From positions 145,337 to 209,336 of the forward strand of contig CAZXEJ010000001.1 in NCBI GenBank assembly GCA_964639895.1: 64,000 nt of DNA, in the 5' to 3' direction. Position numbers and translations under genes: made by a program. The notes below the pieces were generated by a model that searched no databases, was not told the DNA's origin, and worked only from the letters and a program-made list of their open reading frames with translations. Below, piece by piece: positions 8,589 to 17,746 of the stretch. Numbering within the stretch: position 1 is the first letter of the stretch; each line of letters opens with the position of its first letter. Origin of the DNA: CAZXEJ01 sp964639895 (GTDB lineage Bacteria; Desulfobacterota_D; UBA1144; Nemesobacterales; JADFKM01).

Positions 8589-11500
8589 TCAGCCACGGTC
8601 GGCCCCCCGCCCGAAGTCCCACGTCCACTTGAACTCCCACAGCATGACCGTGCCGTCCCAGCTGCACGAAGCCGCGTAACGACCGCACGGCGAGAAATCG
8701 ACGCTTGTCACCCAGGCCGTGTGGCCCTCGAACCTCCTGAGCTCTCTCCTTTCCACCACGTCCCACAACCTCATTGTGGCATCGCGACCGGCCGTAAGGA
8801 CGAAGCGGTCGCCCGGGCACCAGCACACCTGCGACACCCAGCTCCTGTGCCCCTCGAACATCCCAACCTCCTCACCCGTACGGACGTCCCACAGGCGAAG
8901 GGTGTCGTCCTGTCCTCCCGAGGCGATGCGTTGCCCGTCGTGCGAGAAGCGGGCATCCATCACGCCGTTCGGATGCCCTTCAAAGCTCCGCACCACGGTG
9001 CCGCCTTTGAGCGACCAGATCCTGATCGTGCCGTCCTCGCCGGCCGAGACCACCTGTGAGTTGTCGGGCGAGAAGGAGGCCGAGTAGACGGCCCCTTGGT
9101 GACCCTCGAAGCTTAACACCTCCTTGCCGGTGTGGACGTCCCAGAGTCTGATGGTGCCGTCGGTGGCCGAAGACAGCACGTAGCGGTCGTCGGCCGAGAA
9201 GCTCACCGACGTGATGTAGCCCTCGTGCCCGCGGAACTCCTTGAGGACGCGACCACGGGCGAGATCCCACAGCTTAACCACCCTGTCCCAGCCTCCCGAG
9301 GCGACGAGCGCGCCGTCTGAAGAGACGTCTACGCAGCTTACGTGCACGGTGCTCCCCCTTTCCTCGTGCAGCACGGCCCTCTCGTGGCCGGCCGGCACCT
9401 CCCACAGCCTGACGGCGCCGTCGCAACCGGCCGAGAGCAACCCGCCGCCCGGAGTGAAACGGACAGCCGTAACCCAGTCGGAATGTCCGCTCAGAGTCCT
9501 GAGCGACCATGCCCCCTCAAGCCCGGTCCTCGGTGCCCCGGCCTCCGCGGCGCACCGGACGACGGCGTCCAGGAAGGCCCGGTCCCTTTCGTAGCCGGGC
9601 AGACTGAGGCCCTTCTCAAGCAGCACGAAGGCATCGCCGTAGCGCCCCTCGACCATCTTCTCCTCGGCCATCGCCAGCAGCCGTCGAGCCCTGTCGCTCT
9701 CGGTCCCGATGGTGGAGACCGTCTTCACCCTGCACAACATCGGGAACGGGTGAACGTGGGCGGGGATCTCCGTCGGGTATTGGACGTCCCACAACACTAG
9801 CACGCCGTCGGAGCCACACGAGACCGCGCGTGAACCGCCGTCTGCGAAACACAGCCCTGATACCCTGCCCGTGTGTCCCTCCTGCCACGAGCCGTGTCCG
9901 CTCTCGACCCTCCAGAGCCGCAGCAGCTTGTCCCACCCGCCGCTCAGCACGTACCTTCCCCCGCGGGAGAAGGCCACGCGGCTTACGGTGTCGCTGTGTA
10001 ACCTGTACTCACGCAACTGCCTGCCGCCGACCACATCCCAGAGCCTGACCGTGTAGTCGGCACCGCCCGAGGCCGCCAGCCTGCCGTCGGGAGAGAACGC
10101 CACCGTGTGGACCGCGCCGTTGTGCCCCTCGTACACGCGTACCTCCCTGCCGGTACGCAAGTCCCAGAGCTTTACGAGACCGTCGAGGCCGCCGGTCATT
10201 AGGTAGCGGCCGTCCGGCGAGAAGTCCACGTCCAGCGTCCCGCCCTTGTGGGCCGCGAAGCTTGACGCCACGTCTCCGGTCTCGAAATCCCACACCAAGA
10301 CGGTCGAATCGCCCGAGGCACTGGCCACCCGGACACCGTCCGGAGAGAACCTTATGGCGCTTATGGCACCGCCGTGGGGCGAGAGCGACCTCGAAAGGCG
10401 TCGTTCCGTCAAGTCCCATACCGCAACGACGCCGTCCTCGCCGCCGGAGACGACCCAATCGCCGTCACCATCGATTACGAGGGCGGTGACCGCCGCATCG
10501 TGTCCCTCGAGGGTCCTGATGAGGGTGCCGGAGAAGACGTCCCACAGGGCTATCGTGCCGTTCGCACTTCCGGTCAGCACGCGTCTCCCGTCATCCGAGA
10601 CGGCCAGAGCCGTGAAATCCTCAAGGCCCCAGCTGGCACCGCGTATGACCTTCCTGGGGCGCAGCGCGTTGTCCTCGGCACGCGCCAGCGCCCCGCCGAA
10701 CTCGGGCACCTCGCCGCGCCATCGCGTGCGCCGAATCTCTCTTGCGGCCTCGACGTCCCCTCTCTCAAGGTGTATCCACCCCATGCACCTCCAGTATTCG
10801 GGCGATTCCCCCCACGTGCTCTCGAGCTCGCGCATCCGGGCCAACAACGCCTCGTCCGTTATCTCCAGCCGCCGCCACTCGGTGTAACCGTAGTTGAAGT
10901 TGGCCTCCAGATGGTGGGGATCCTCCTCGAGCGCCCTGCGCCACAACGTCTTGGCCTCGGCCGTCCGGCCCAGCTCCCAGTACGAGATGGCCCTGTTGTT
11001 GAGGCCGTCGGCCTTTAGACCTATGTGCGACACCTCGGCGTAGCGGGGCGCCTCGCCGTAGAGCTCCTCGTAGATTGAGACGAGCTCGTCTTTGAGCTCA
11101 AGGAACGACGAGAACCTGTCCCCGGGGTCGAAGGCCACACACCTCTCCATGAGGCGCACGAGCGATGGGGGCACCTCGGGCCTGATTTGACGCGGGTCCA
11201 GAGGCGACTCGTTCACACGCCAAGCGTCACGCACCGACCCCTTGTAGGGACGGCGCCCGCAGAACATCTCGTACATGCAGACGCCGAATGAATAGATGTC
11301 GGCCCTGAAGTCGACGCCGTGGGAATCCTCCCACTGCTCGGGCGGCATGTAGTAGGGCGAGCCCATGATCGCACCGGCCGAAGTTATCTCTCCGCCAGCG
11401 GTGGCCAGATCCATGAAAGCCACCGAGCCGTCCCCACCGTCGCCGCCGACCCCGGAATCGAGCATGGCTATGCCGAAGTCCGTTATCTTGATGAGGCCGT

Positions 11501-12122
11501 CGCTGGTGAGCAGGATGTTCTCGGGCTTTATGTCACGGTGCACCATGCCCTTCGAATGCGCATAGTGCATGCCGTGGCAGAACTGCAACGCAAGCTCCAG
11601 CCCCGAGCGGAGATCCTTCTCGTCGTAGCGCTTTATCCACTCCCTAAGGTTGCCGCCGTCCACGTACTCGATGAATATGTTGGGCACGCCCTCGATCCGG
11701 CGGACGTAGTAGCAGAACGCTATGTGCGGATGCAGGCCGAGCCCGATCCAGGCGTCGGCCTCGCGGAGGACGCGCGCGAAGTGGCGCTTCTTGGCCAGCA
11801 CCTCTTCGTTGGGACACTTGATGGCCATCTTGACCTTCCACCTGAGGTGCTCGGCTATATAGACGTACCCCATACCCCCTATCTTGACGTCCTCGACCAG
11901 GTAGGTGTCGAGGATCACGTCGCCGCGCCTCCAAACCCTCACCTCCCTCGTCAGCCAATCGTCGTCGTCTTCGTCGTCTCCGAGGGGGCTGGCGAGGGGA
12001 GTAAGAGGAGAGAGCCCCCCCTCGGCGAGCGGGGCCGCCTTGTCCGCGCGGGGCTCTTCGGCCTCGGGCGGAGAATCGCCGCCCCCGCCGAACACCCTCT
12101 TTATGCGGCCTATGAGACTCAT
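8589..12122 (-). CDS. Ser/Thr protein kinase with TPR-like linker and 14 WD40 repeats
   Basis: 1177-residue soluble kinase. After a low-complexity acidic N-terminus comes a Hanks-type kinase domain (about residues 65-360): glycine loop KIGGMGYV at 80-87, Lys102 in MAIK, HRDIKPEN with Asp197, DFG at 215-217 and GSPYYMPPEQ. Residues 365-470 are helical and TPR-like (NNRAISYWELGRTAEAKTLW). Two blocks of seven WD40 blades follow, about 492-790 and 875-1177, each blade ending in a VRLWDV-type strand. A short helical linker lies between them. No membrane helix is seen, unlike PASTA kinases. The start has GGAGG about ten bases upstream. The PP2C gene follows at once. Substrates are unknown; the propellers probably scaffold partners. 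Confidence 0.95.
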   Translation of the reverse strand: MSLIGRIKRVFGGGGDSPPEAEEPRADKAAPLAEGGLSPLTPLASPLGDDEDDDDWLTREVRVWRRGDVILDTYLVEDVKIGGMGYVYIAEHLRWKVKMAIKCPNEEVLAKKRHFARVLREADAWIGLGLHPHIAFCYYVRRIEGVPNIFIEYVDGGNLREWIKRYDEKDLRSGLELALQFCHGMHYAHSKGMVHRDIKPENILLTSDGLIKITDFGIAMLDSGVGGDGGDGSVAFMDLATAGGEITSAGAIMGSPYYMPPEQWEDSHGVDFRADIYSFGVCMYEMFCGRRPYKGSVRDAWRVNESPLDPRQIRPEVPPSLVRLMERCVAFDPGDRFSSFLELKDELVSIYEELYGEAPRYAEVSHIGLKADGLNNRAISYWELGRTAEAKTLWRRALEEDPHHLEANFNYGYTEWRRLEITDEALLARMRELESTWGESPEYWRCMGWIHLERGDVEAAREIRRTRWRGEVPEFGGALARAEDNALRPRKVIRGASWGLEDFTALAVSDDGRRVLTGSANGTIALWDVFSGTLIRTLEGHDAAVTALVIDGDGDWVVSGGEDGVVAVWDLTERRLSRSLSPHGGAISAIRFSPDGVRVASASGDSTVLVWDFETGDVASSFAAHKGGTLDVDFSPDGRYLMTGGLDGLVKLWDLRTGREVRVYEGHNGAVHTVAFSPDGRLAASGGADYTVRLWDVVGGRQLREYRLHSDTVSRVAFSRGGRYVLSGGWDKLLRLWRVESGHGSWQEGHTGRVSGLCFADGGSRAVSCGSDGVLVLWDVQYPTEIPAHVHPFPMLCRVKTVSTIGTESDRARRLLAMAEEKMVEGRYGDAFVLLEKGLSLPGYERDRAFLDAVVRCAAEAGAPRTGLEGAWSLRTLSGHSDWVTAVRFTPGGGLLSAGCDGAVRLWEVPAGHERAVLHEERGSTVHVSCVDVSSDGALVASGGWDRVVKLWDLARGRVLKEFRGHEGYITSVSFSADDRYVLSSATDGTIRLWDVHTGKEVLSFEGHQGAVYSASFSPDNSQVVSAGEDGTIRIWSLKGGTVVRSFEGHPNGVMDARFSHDGQRIASGGQDDTLRLWDVRTGEEVGMFEGHRSWVSQVCWCPGDRFVLTAGRDATMRLWDVVERRELRRFEGHTAWVTSVDFSPCGRYAASCSWDGTVMLWEFKWTWDFGRGADRG

Positions 12123-12394
12123 GGCGAACGGTCCTCCGTAGGGAGGCGAGGGGCCCCGCGACGTACCCTCCGCCCCTCCATCGGCTAAAGTGTAACACCC
12201 CTTGGCGGCCGGACGAAAACCCTCGACGGTCCGGTGCCGGCGTCCCGCGAATGAGGGCGGCGGAGGGTAGTGGAAGGGCCGCGCCTCGGGCGCACGTAGG
12301 CCGCCGCACCGGCGCAAGCGGAGGAGCGGACGCCGGGGATCGTTTGTGGTACCATAGGGTTGTCACACAACGCGCAGGGCCGGGAGCCCGTCGA

Positions 12395-13951
12395 GTGATC
12401 AACGAATCGACCTTCACATCCGCCGACACGGAGCAGCTCAGGCGGCACGGCATCGAGCCCGCCGAGGCCGAGCGCCACCTGGAAATGATCCGGAGCGGTA
12501 CGAAAGGGGTGAAGCTCGCCCGCCCTGCCACGGCGGGCGACGGCATCGCCGTCCTCGATGAGGGCGAAGTGGCGAGGCTGTGCGCCGTCTACGAGGAGGC
12601 GCGCGCGGCCGGTCGGGCGATGAAGTTCGTGCCCGCCTCGGGGGCCGCGACGCGCATGTTCCGCGACCTCTACAGGCTGGTCGAACACGATACCGGAAGC
12701 GGCCCCGGACCTGACACCTCTCTCGAGAGGGTAGCCGCCCTGCTGACCGAGAGATTGGACGAGTTCGCCTTCTACGACGACCTCGTCCTCGCCATGGCCC
12801 GATGCGGCGCAAGCGTCGAAGAGTGCCGCAGGAGGGGTGACGCCGTCACGATAGCGCGCTACATACTCTCGCCCCGGGGGTTGGGCTACGGCGGCGCTCC
12901 CAAGGGGCTGGTCAAGTTCCACCGCTACGCCGACGAATCACGGACGGCGTTCGAAGAACATCTGGTCGAGACGGCCCTCTACGCCGCAGACCGCAGCGGT
13001 TGCGGCCGCATCCATTTCACCGTGAATCCCGCATACCTGGACCGCATAGAGGCCCACCTGCGCCGGCGCGCACAGAGGATGAAGGAGGAGGGAGTCGACC
13101 TCGTGATCGACCTCTCCATCCAGAACCCATCGACCGACACCGTGGCCGCCGCCCCCGACGGCTCGCCAGCCCGCAACGGGCAAGGTCGGCTGGTGCTGAG
13201 GCCCTCCGGCCACGGGGCGCTGCTCGAGAACCTGAGAACCTCGGGCGGTGAGATCGTCTTCATCAAGAACATCGACAATGTGGCCCCCGACAGGCTTAAA
13301 CCTGTGACCACGCTCTACATGAGGGCGCTGGGAGGGCTGCTTGTGGAGCTCGAGCGCAGGGTGGCGGCCCTGCTCGAGAGGATGGAGGTGGAAAACGGCA
13401 AAGAGGCAACGCGCGCGGCCGAAGAGGCGCTCTCGCTGTGCCGGGAGACGTTCGGCCGTACGCCGGGGCCGGGCGGGGGGCCTCCGTCGGCGGAGGCCAT
13501 GGTGCGGGCAGCACGCATGGAACTCGAAAGGCCCATACGCGTGTGCGGCATGGTGAGGAACGAGGGAGAACCCGGGGGAGGACCCTTCTGGGTGGCCGAG
13601 CCGGGAGGGGGAGCGTCGCTCCAGATCGTGGAGGAGGCCGAGGTGCAAATAGACGACGCCGAGCAGGCCGCCATCTGGCGTAGCGGCACCCATTTCAACC
13701 CCGTCGAGCTCGTGTGCGCCCTGAGGAACAGACGCGGGGAGCCCTACGACCTGGCGGCCTTCGTCAACCCCGAGCGCTACATAGTGACCGAGAAGTACCA
13801 CGAGGGTCGCCCCATACGGGCGCTCGAGCGGCCGGGGCTCTGGAACGGCGCCATGCACCACTGGAACACGCTTTTCGTCGAGGTGCCCCCCGAGACGTTC
13901 ACGCCTGTAAAGAGGTTCGAAGATCTGCTGCGCAAGGAGCATAAAGCTTAA
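12395..13951 (+). CDS. DUF4301 family protein
   Basis: 518-residue cytosolic protein matching the DUF4301 family as I recall it; its function is unknown. Near residue 72 it reads KFVPASGAATRMFRDLYRL, a glycine-rich loop resembling the NTP-binding loop of sugar nucleotidyltransferases. Further conserved-looking segments are PKGLVKFHRY, FTVNPAYLDRIE, FVNPERYIVTEKYHEG and LWNGAMHHWNTLFVEVP. No signal peptide or membrane helix is seen. The GTG at 12395 was chosen because GGGAG lies eight bases upstream and the upstream extension is low-complexity. It diverges from the kinase gene and precedes a GH13 phosphorylase, so a role in sugar or nucleotide-sugar metabolism is possible but unproven. Confidence 0.85.
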   Translation: MINESTFTSADTEQLRRHGIEPAEAERHLEMIRSGTKGVKLARPATAGDGIAVLDEGEVARLCAVYEEARAAGRAMKFVPASGAATRMFRDLYRLVEHDTGSGPGPDTSLERVAALLTERLDEFAFYDDLVLAMARCGASVEECRRRGDAVTIARYILSPRGLGYGGAPKGLVKFHRYADESRTAFEEHLVETALYAADRSGCGRIHFTVNPAYLDRIEAHLRRRAQRMKEEGVDLVIDLSIQNPSTDTVAAAPDGSPARNGQGRLVLRPSGHGALLENLRTSGGEIVFIKNIDNVAPDRLKPVTTLYMRALGGLLVELERRVAALLERMEVENGKEATRAAEEALSLCRETFGRTPGPGGGPPSAEAMVRAARMELERPIRVCGMVRNEGEPGGGPFWVAEPGGGASLQIVEEAEVQIDDAEQAAIWRSGTHFNPVELVCALRNRRGEPYDLAAFVNPERYIVTEKYHEGRPIRALERPGLWNGAMHHWNTLFVEVPPETFTPVKRFEDLLRKEHKA

Positions 13952-13953
13952 AG

Positions 13954-14198
13954 GGAGGGTGCAGCGGACTGCGATGTGCACGCCCCCACGCGGCGAGGAT
14001 GTGTCGACGAAGCAGCGGTGGCGGAGGAGCCGGACTGGGGGCACGTCATTAATGACACCCCTCCACAAGTGCGGCGGGTCCCGAGGAAGTCCCGAGGCTG
14101 GAGAAGCCAGGCGTTCATACCCCTGCGGAGGAGAGTCCGCCCGGGGTCACGCCGGTTGCGAGAAAGGAGGAGCGCATGATTCCCTCCCTGCACCCTCC
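13954..14198. other. Possible structured element bounded by an 11-bp inverted repeat
   Basis: GGAGGGTGCAG (13954-13964), three bases after the DUF4301 stop, is exactly complementary to CTGCACCCTCC (14188-14198). Inside lie the perfect palindrome GTCATTAATGAC (14045-14056) and a hairpin around 14120-14146 (GCGGA, loop GGAGAG, TCCGC, flanked by CCCC and GGGG). This looks like a closed RNA domain of about 245 nucleotides, but it matches no RNA family I recognise (RNase P, tmRNA, SRP and 6S motifs are absent). It could be a UTR structure or chance. Confidence 0.3.
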
Positions 14199-14615
14199 AG
14201 ACGGCGGGAGGAACGCAGGCGCCGCCGCGGAGGAAAGAAGGGCCGCCGCCCCTCTACATGGAGGGCCGTTGCGTGTAAACTTATAGGTGAACGGCGGGTA
14301 TGGACTCATGCCCGTACCCATTGTAATCGACACACCGGGAGGACAGGGGGCGCCCCCCGCAGTCCCCGTACGAGGGGAGAGCGAACACCCGCATCAACAA
14401 CGGCGGCAAGCGCCGCTTCATCGACGCAAGACGCATGAGCAGGCCCCCCGCACGTGGGGAGGGGGCAGCGGCACGAACACGAGACCAGCAAGGAGAGTGG
14501 CGAACAGGGAAGCGGGCGGTGACGGAACCGGCGGGCCGCCGATCTCACCCCCCCGCACACGGAGTGCGGCGGTGGATCCCAACCGCTACCCTGAGACCCG
14601 AGAACCGTTGAGGCC
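14199..14615. other. Intergenic spacer upstream of the GH13 phosphorylase
   Basis: No clear gene. TATAGG at about 14281 could be a -10 element but no -35 is evident. On the minus strand at 14406-14428 the sequence could encode CVDEAALA, resembling CVDEAAVA readable on the plus strand at 14000-14022; see findings. Confidence 0.35.
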
Positions 14616-16472
14616 ATGGCTACGGAAAGGGCAAGGCCCATCCTCGACCTGAGAACGCTCCACTACACGGAGCCCGACTTCGAGGGCTCTCCTTTCGAGC
14701 TACCTCGCTGGCGCGAAGAGCGGATGCTGCGCCGGCTCACCGAGCTCTACGGAGAGCGCAGTGCGAGGGAGAGCCTGGCCGAGCTCAAGCGGATAATGCG
14801 CGTCCACTACGCGTTCAAGTCCCCTCAACTCATAGAGATCGAGCGCAAGCTCTCGCCCGAAGAACGGTTCTCCGAGCGGGACGTCATCCTGATCACCTAC
14901 CCGGACCAGATGGTGGGCGACGACGACGAACCGCCGCTCCGTACTCTACACCACATATGCCGGCGCCACCTCCACGGGGTGTTCAACACCATCCACCTGT
15001 TGCCGTTCTTTCCCTACTCCTCGGACCGGGGCTTCGCCGTGATCGACTTCGAAAACGTAAACCCCACCCTCGGCACGTGGGACGACATAGCCGAGCTGAA
15101 ATCCGACTTTCAGCTCATGTTCGACGCCGTTCTCAACCACGTCTCCTCCCAGCACCCCTGGTTCCGGGAGTTCCGCTACGGCAACCCGTGTTTCAAGGAT
15201 TTCTTCATCTCTTTCCCCTCGAGGGACTGCATCGGTCCCGATGAGATGAGAAAGATCGTGCGCCCCAGGACGAGCGACCTTCTCACCCCCGTGCGCACGA
15301 TCGAAGGCGTCCGCTACGTGTGGACCACTTTCAGCACCGACCAGATCGATCTCAACTACAAGAACCCACGCGTCCTGGAACGGATGATCGAGACCATCCT
15401 CTACTACGTGCGCCGAGGGGCCGACCTCATACGGCTCGACGCCGTGACCTACCTGTGGTGGGAGCTGGGCACTCCGTGCGCCCACCTGCCGCAGACACAC
15501 ACCATCATCAAGCTCATACGCGACGTCATCGACGCCGTCGCCCCGCGCACGGCGCTCGTCACCGAGACGAATGTCCCCCATGAATGGAACGTCACATACT
15601 TCGGCGACGGCACCGACGAGGCACACATGGTGTACAATTTCGCCCTGCCGCCGCTCGTGCTGTGGTCGTTCCAGAAGCAGGACGCATCCAGACTCACCCG
15701 CTGGGCCGCCGAGCTGCGCGCCCCGTCTCGGTGCACGACGTTCCTCAACTTCCTCGACTCGCACGACGGCATAGGCGTCCTCGGGGCCCAGGGCATCCTG
15801 GGCGAGGAAGAGATCGAGGAGATGGCCGTAAAGACTGTCGAAAGAGGAGGGTTCGTCTCCTACAAGGACAACGGCGACGGTACCGTGAGTCCCTACGAGC
15901 TCAACATCACCTGGGAGAGCGCCATCAACCCCGACGGCACGGGCGAGCCCGAAGAGACGAACATAAAGCGCTACTTGGCCTCGCGCTCCATAGCGCTGGC
16001 GCTGGCCGGAGTACCCGGCATATACGTGCACGGACTGCTCGGCTCGAAGAACGATCCCGAGGCCGTGGTCACCGAGCAGCACAAGCGCGGCATAAGCCGG
16101 GGCAAGCTGGAGAAGAGCTACTTCGCGAGCCTCACCGAACACGACCTCTCCACCGCATACCGCTTCCTTGAGATGATAAAGAAGCGGACGGCCGAGAGGG
16201 CGTTCCATCCGAACGCACCGCAGCGGGTGCTCGATGCGGGCCCATCGTTCTTCACGCTGCTGCGCAGCACGGAGGACGGAGGCGAGCACATCCTTGCCGT
16301 GACCAACGTGACCGCCTCACGCCGGAGGTTCAGCCTGCCCCTCCCGCCCGAGGCCGCGCGCAAGGAGTACTGGTACGACCTCTTCAGCGGCATGTTCGTC
16401 GAGGCCCGCGAAGACGGCGTCATCGAGTTCGACCTAGAGCCCTACGACGTGGTCTGGATGAAGTCGCTCTGA
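14616..16472 (+). CDS. GH13 sucrose phosphorylase-type glycosidase (possible glucosylglycerate phosphorylase)
   Basis: 618-residue alpha-amylase-superfamily enzyme resembling GH13 subfamily 18, whose members phosphorolyse sucrose, sucrose 6'-phosphate, glucosylglycerol or glucosylglycerate to alpha-glucose 1-phosphate. Visible are the barrel start LPFFPYSSDRGFAVIDF, the nucleophile segment LIRLDAVTYLWWELGT (Asp near 275), the acid/base segment VTETNVPHEWNVTYFG (Glu near 316) and the third carboxylate in NFLDSHDGIG (Asp near 383), with a C-terminal beta domain. No signal peptide, so cytosolic. The acceptor cannot be fixed from sequence. A glycerate 2-kinase at 37.5-38.8 kb would fit a glucosylglycerate substrate, but it is not linked. 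It is transcribed in the same direction as DUF4301 and xseA. Confidence 0.88.
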   Translation: MATERARPILDLRTLHYTEPDFEGSPFELPRWREERMLRRLTELYGERSARESLAELKRIMRVHYAFKSPQLIEIERKLSPEERFSERDVILITYPDQMVGDDDEPPLRTLHHICRRHLHGVFNTIHLLPFFPYSSDRGFAVIDFENVNPTLGTWDDIAELKSDFQLMFDAVLNHVSSQHPWFREFRYGNPCFKDFFISFPSRDCIGPDEMRKIVRPRTSDLLTPVRTIEGVRYVWTTFSTDQIDLNYKNPRVLERMIETILYYVRRGADLIRLDAVTYLWWELGTPCAHLPQTHTIIKLIRDVIDAVAPRTALVTETNVPHEWNVTYFGDGTDEAHMVYNFALPPLVLWSFQKQDASRLTRWAAELRAPSRCTTFLNFLDSHDGIGVLGAQGILGEEEIEEMAVKTVERGGFVSYKDNGDGTVSPYELNITWESAINPDGTGEPEETNIKRYLASRSIALALAGVPGIYVHGLLGSKNDPEAVVTEQHKRGISRGKLEKSYFASLTEHDLSTAYRFLEMIKKRTAERAFHPNAPQRVLDAGPSFFTLLRSTEDGGEHILAVTNVTASRRRFSLPLPPEAARKEYWYDLFSGMFVEAREDGVIEFDLEPYDVVWMKSL

Positions 16473-16543
16473 GCCCCCGCGAGCCGTGAAGCTCACCCCC
16501 GTTGCGGCCGCACCTGCGGCCGTGCCGCCCCCTCTGGCTGCGC

Positions 16544-16572
16544 TTGACTCCCCGCGGCCCATCGAAGATACT
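16544..16572 (+). promoter_or_regulatory. xseA promoter, implying a leaderless transcript
   Basis: TTGACT (16544-16549), a 17-base spacer and GATACT (16567-16572). The ATG at 16580 begins seven bases after the -10 hexamer, where transcription should start. No Shine-Dalgarno sequence precedes it. Confidence 0.55.
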
Positions 16573-16579
16573 TTGAGTG

Positions 16580-17746
16580 ATGGAAGACCAGCCGTCCCTC
16601 TTCGACCTGCTCGAGAAAAGGGTCCTCACCGTAGGCGAGCTCACCGAGCGGATAAAGGAGGCCATAGAGCTCGAATTCGCAGCCGGCTACGTGTGGGTGG
16701 AGGGCGAGGTGTCCAACTTCCGCGACAACTACGCCAGCGGCCACTGGTACTTCACCCTCAAGGACCGAGACGCCCAGCTGGCCTGCGTTTGCTTCCGGCA
16801 GGTCAACCAGCAGATAGGGTTCGTGCCCGAGAACGGCATGGAGGTCCTGTGCCGCGGCGAGGTGGTGGTCTATGGGCGCCAGGGCAGGTACCAGCTCAAT
16901 TGCATCGACATCGAGCCAAAGGGAGTGGGCGCCGAGGCCGTGGCGCTGGAGCAGCTGAAGAGGAAGCTCGAAGCCGAGGGGCTGTTCGATCCCGCGCGGA
17001 AGAGGCCGCTGCCGTTCCTGCCCGAGACCATAGGGGTCGTCACCTCCCCATCGGGCGCCGCCATAAGGGACATACTCAACGTGCTGGGAAGGAGGTTCCC
17101 GGGGGTCGGCGTGCTGATATCGCCGGCGCGCGTACAGGGCGAAGAGGCACCGGCCGAGATAGTACGCGCACTGAGGAGACTCTACGCGGAGGGCGTGGAC
17201 CTCGTCATCGTGGCCCGGGGAGGGGGGTCGAAAGAGGACCTGCGCCCCTTCAACGACGAGGCCGTCGCCCGAGAGATAGCCCGCTCGCCCATACCGGTGC
17301 TCTCGGCCGTGGGCCATGAGATAGACGTCACCATAGCCGACCTCGTGGCCGACCACCGCGCCCCTACGCCCTCGGCGGCGGCCGAGGTGGCCGTAAGGGA
17401 GAAGGCCGAGCTCGAGCGGGAGCTTGCGGAGCTGATGCGCCGTGCCGGCGAAGCGCTCAGGCGGAAGGCCGAGACGGCCGGGCGCGAGCTGGAACTGCTG
17501 GCCGACGACCTCGAGAGGGTGATGAGGGGCAAGATAGAGGCCGCCGAATACGAGCTCGCCGCCGTGGGCTCGAAGCTCGACGCCCTGAGCCCGCTGCGGG
17601 TGCTGGAGAGGGGCTACAGCATAACGCAGAAGGTGCCCACGATGGAGGTGGTAACGGAGTCCCGCGCGCTGAGCACGGGCGACGAGGTCGTGGTGACCTT
17701 CCACCGAGGTAAGGCCCGCTGCAGCGTCACCGAAACCGAGGATTAG
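16580..17746 (+). CDS. xseA: Exodeoxyribonuclease VII large subunit
   Basis: Catalytic subunit of exonuclease VII, which degrades single-stranded DNA to oligonucleotides. The N-terminal OB fold (LTVGELTERIKEAIE, then VEGEVSNFRDNYASGHWYF) is followed by the nuclease core with VVTSPSGAAIRDIL, LVIVARGGGSKEDLRPFND and VLSAVGHEIDVTIADLVADHRAPTPSAAAE, then coiled coil and GYSITQK near the end. The 388 residues are slightly short but complete. A GTG lies one codon before the chosen ATG. No xseB follows: the next gene is convergent and overlaps the stop by four bases. Confidence 0.97.
   Translation: MEDQPSLFDLLEKRVLTVGELTERIKEAIELEFAAGYVWVEGEVSNFRDNYASGHWYFTLKDRDAQLACVCFRQVNQQIGFVPENGMEVLCRGEVVVYGRQGRYQLNCIDIEPKGVGAEAVALEQLKRKLEAEGLFDPARKRPLPFLPETIGVVTSPSGAAIRDILNVLGRRFPGVGVLISPARVQGEEAPAEIVRALRRLYAEGVDLVIVARGGGSKEDLRPFNDEAVAREIARSPIPVLSAVGHEIDVTIADLVADHRAPTPSAAAEVAVREKAELERELAELMRRAGEALRRKAETAGRELELLADDLERVMRGKIEAAEYELAAVGSKLDALSPLRVLERGYSITQKVPTMEVVTESRALSTGDEVVVTFHRGKARCSVTETED

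Noticed and set aside
6899..8632. 577-codon plus-strand frame opposite the C26 and PP2C genes
   Set aside because: Antisense to two well-recognised genes and without family motifs. High GC makes long antisense frames common here.
13954..14198. RNase P RNA or tmRNA in the spacer after DUF4301
   Set aside because: The string GAGGAAGTCC recalls RNase P helix P4, but the second conserved region (ACAGAA...GGCTTA) and the proper size are absent; tmRNA end sequences are absent as well.
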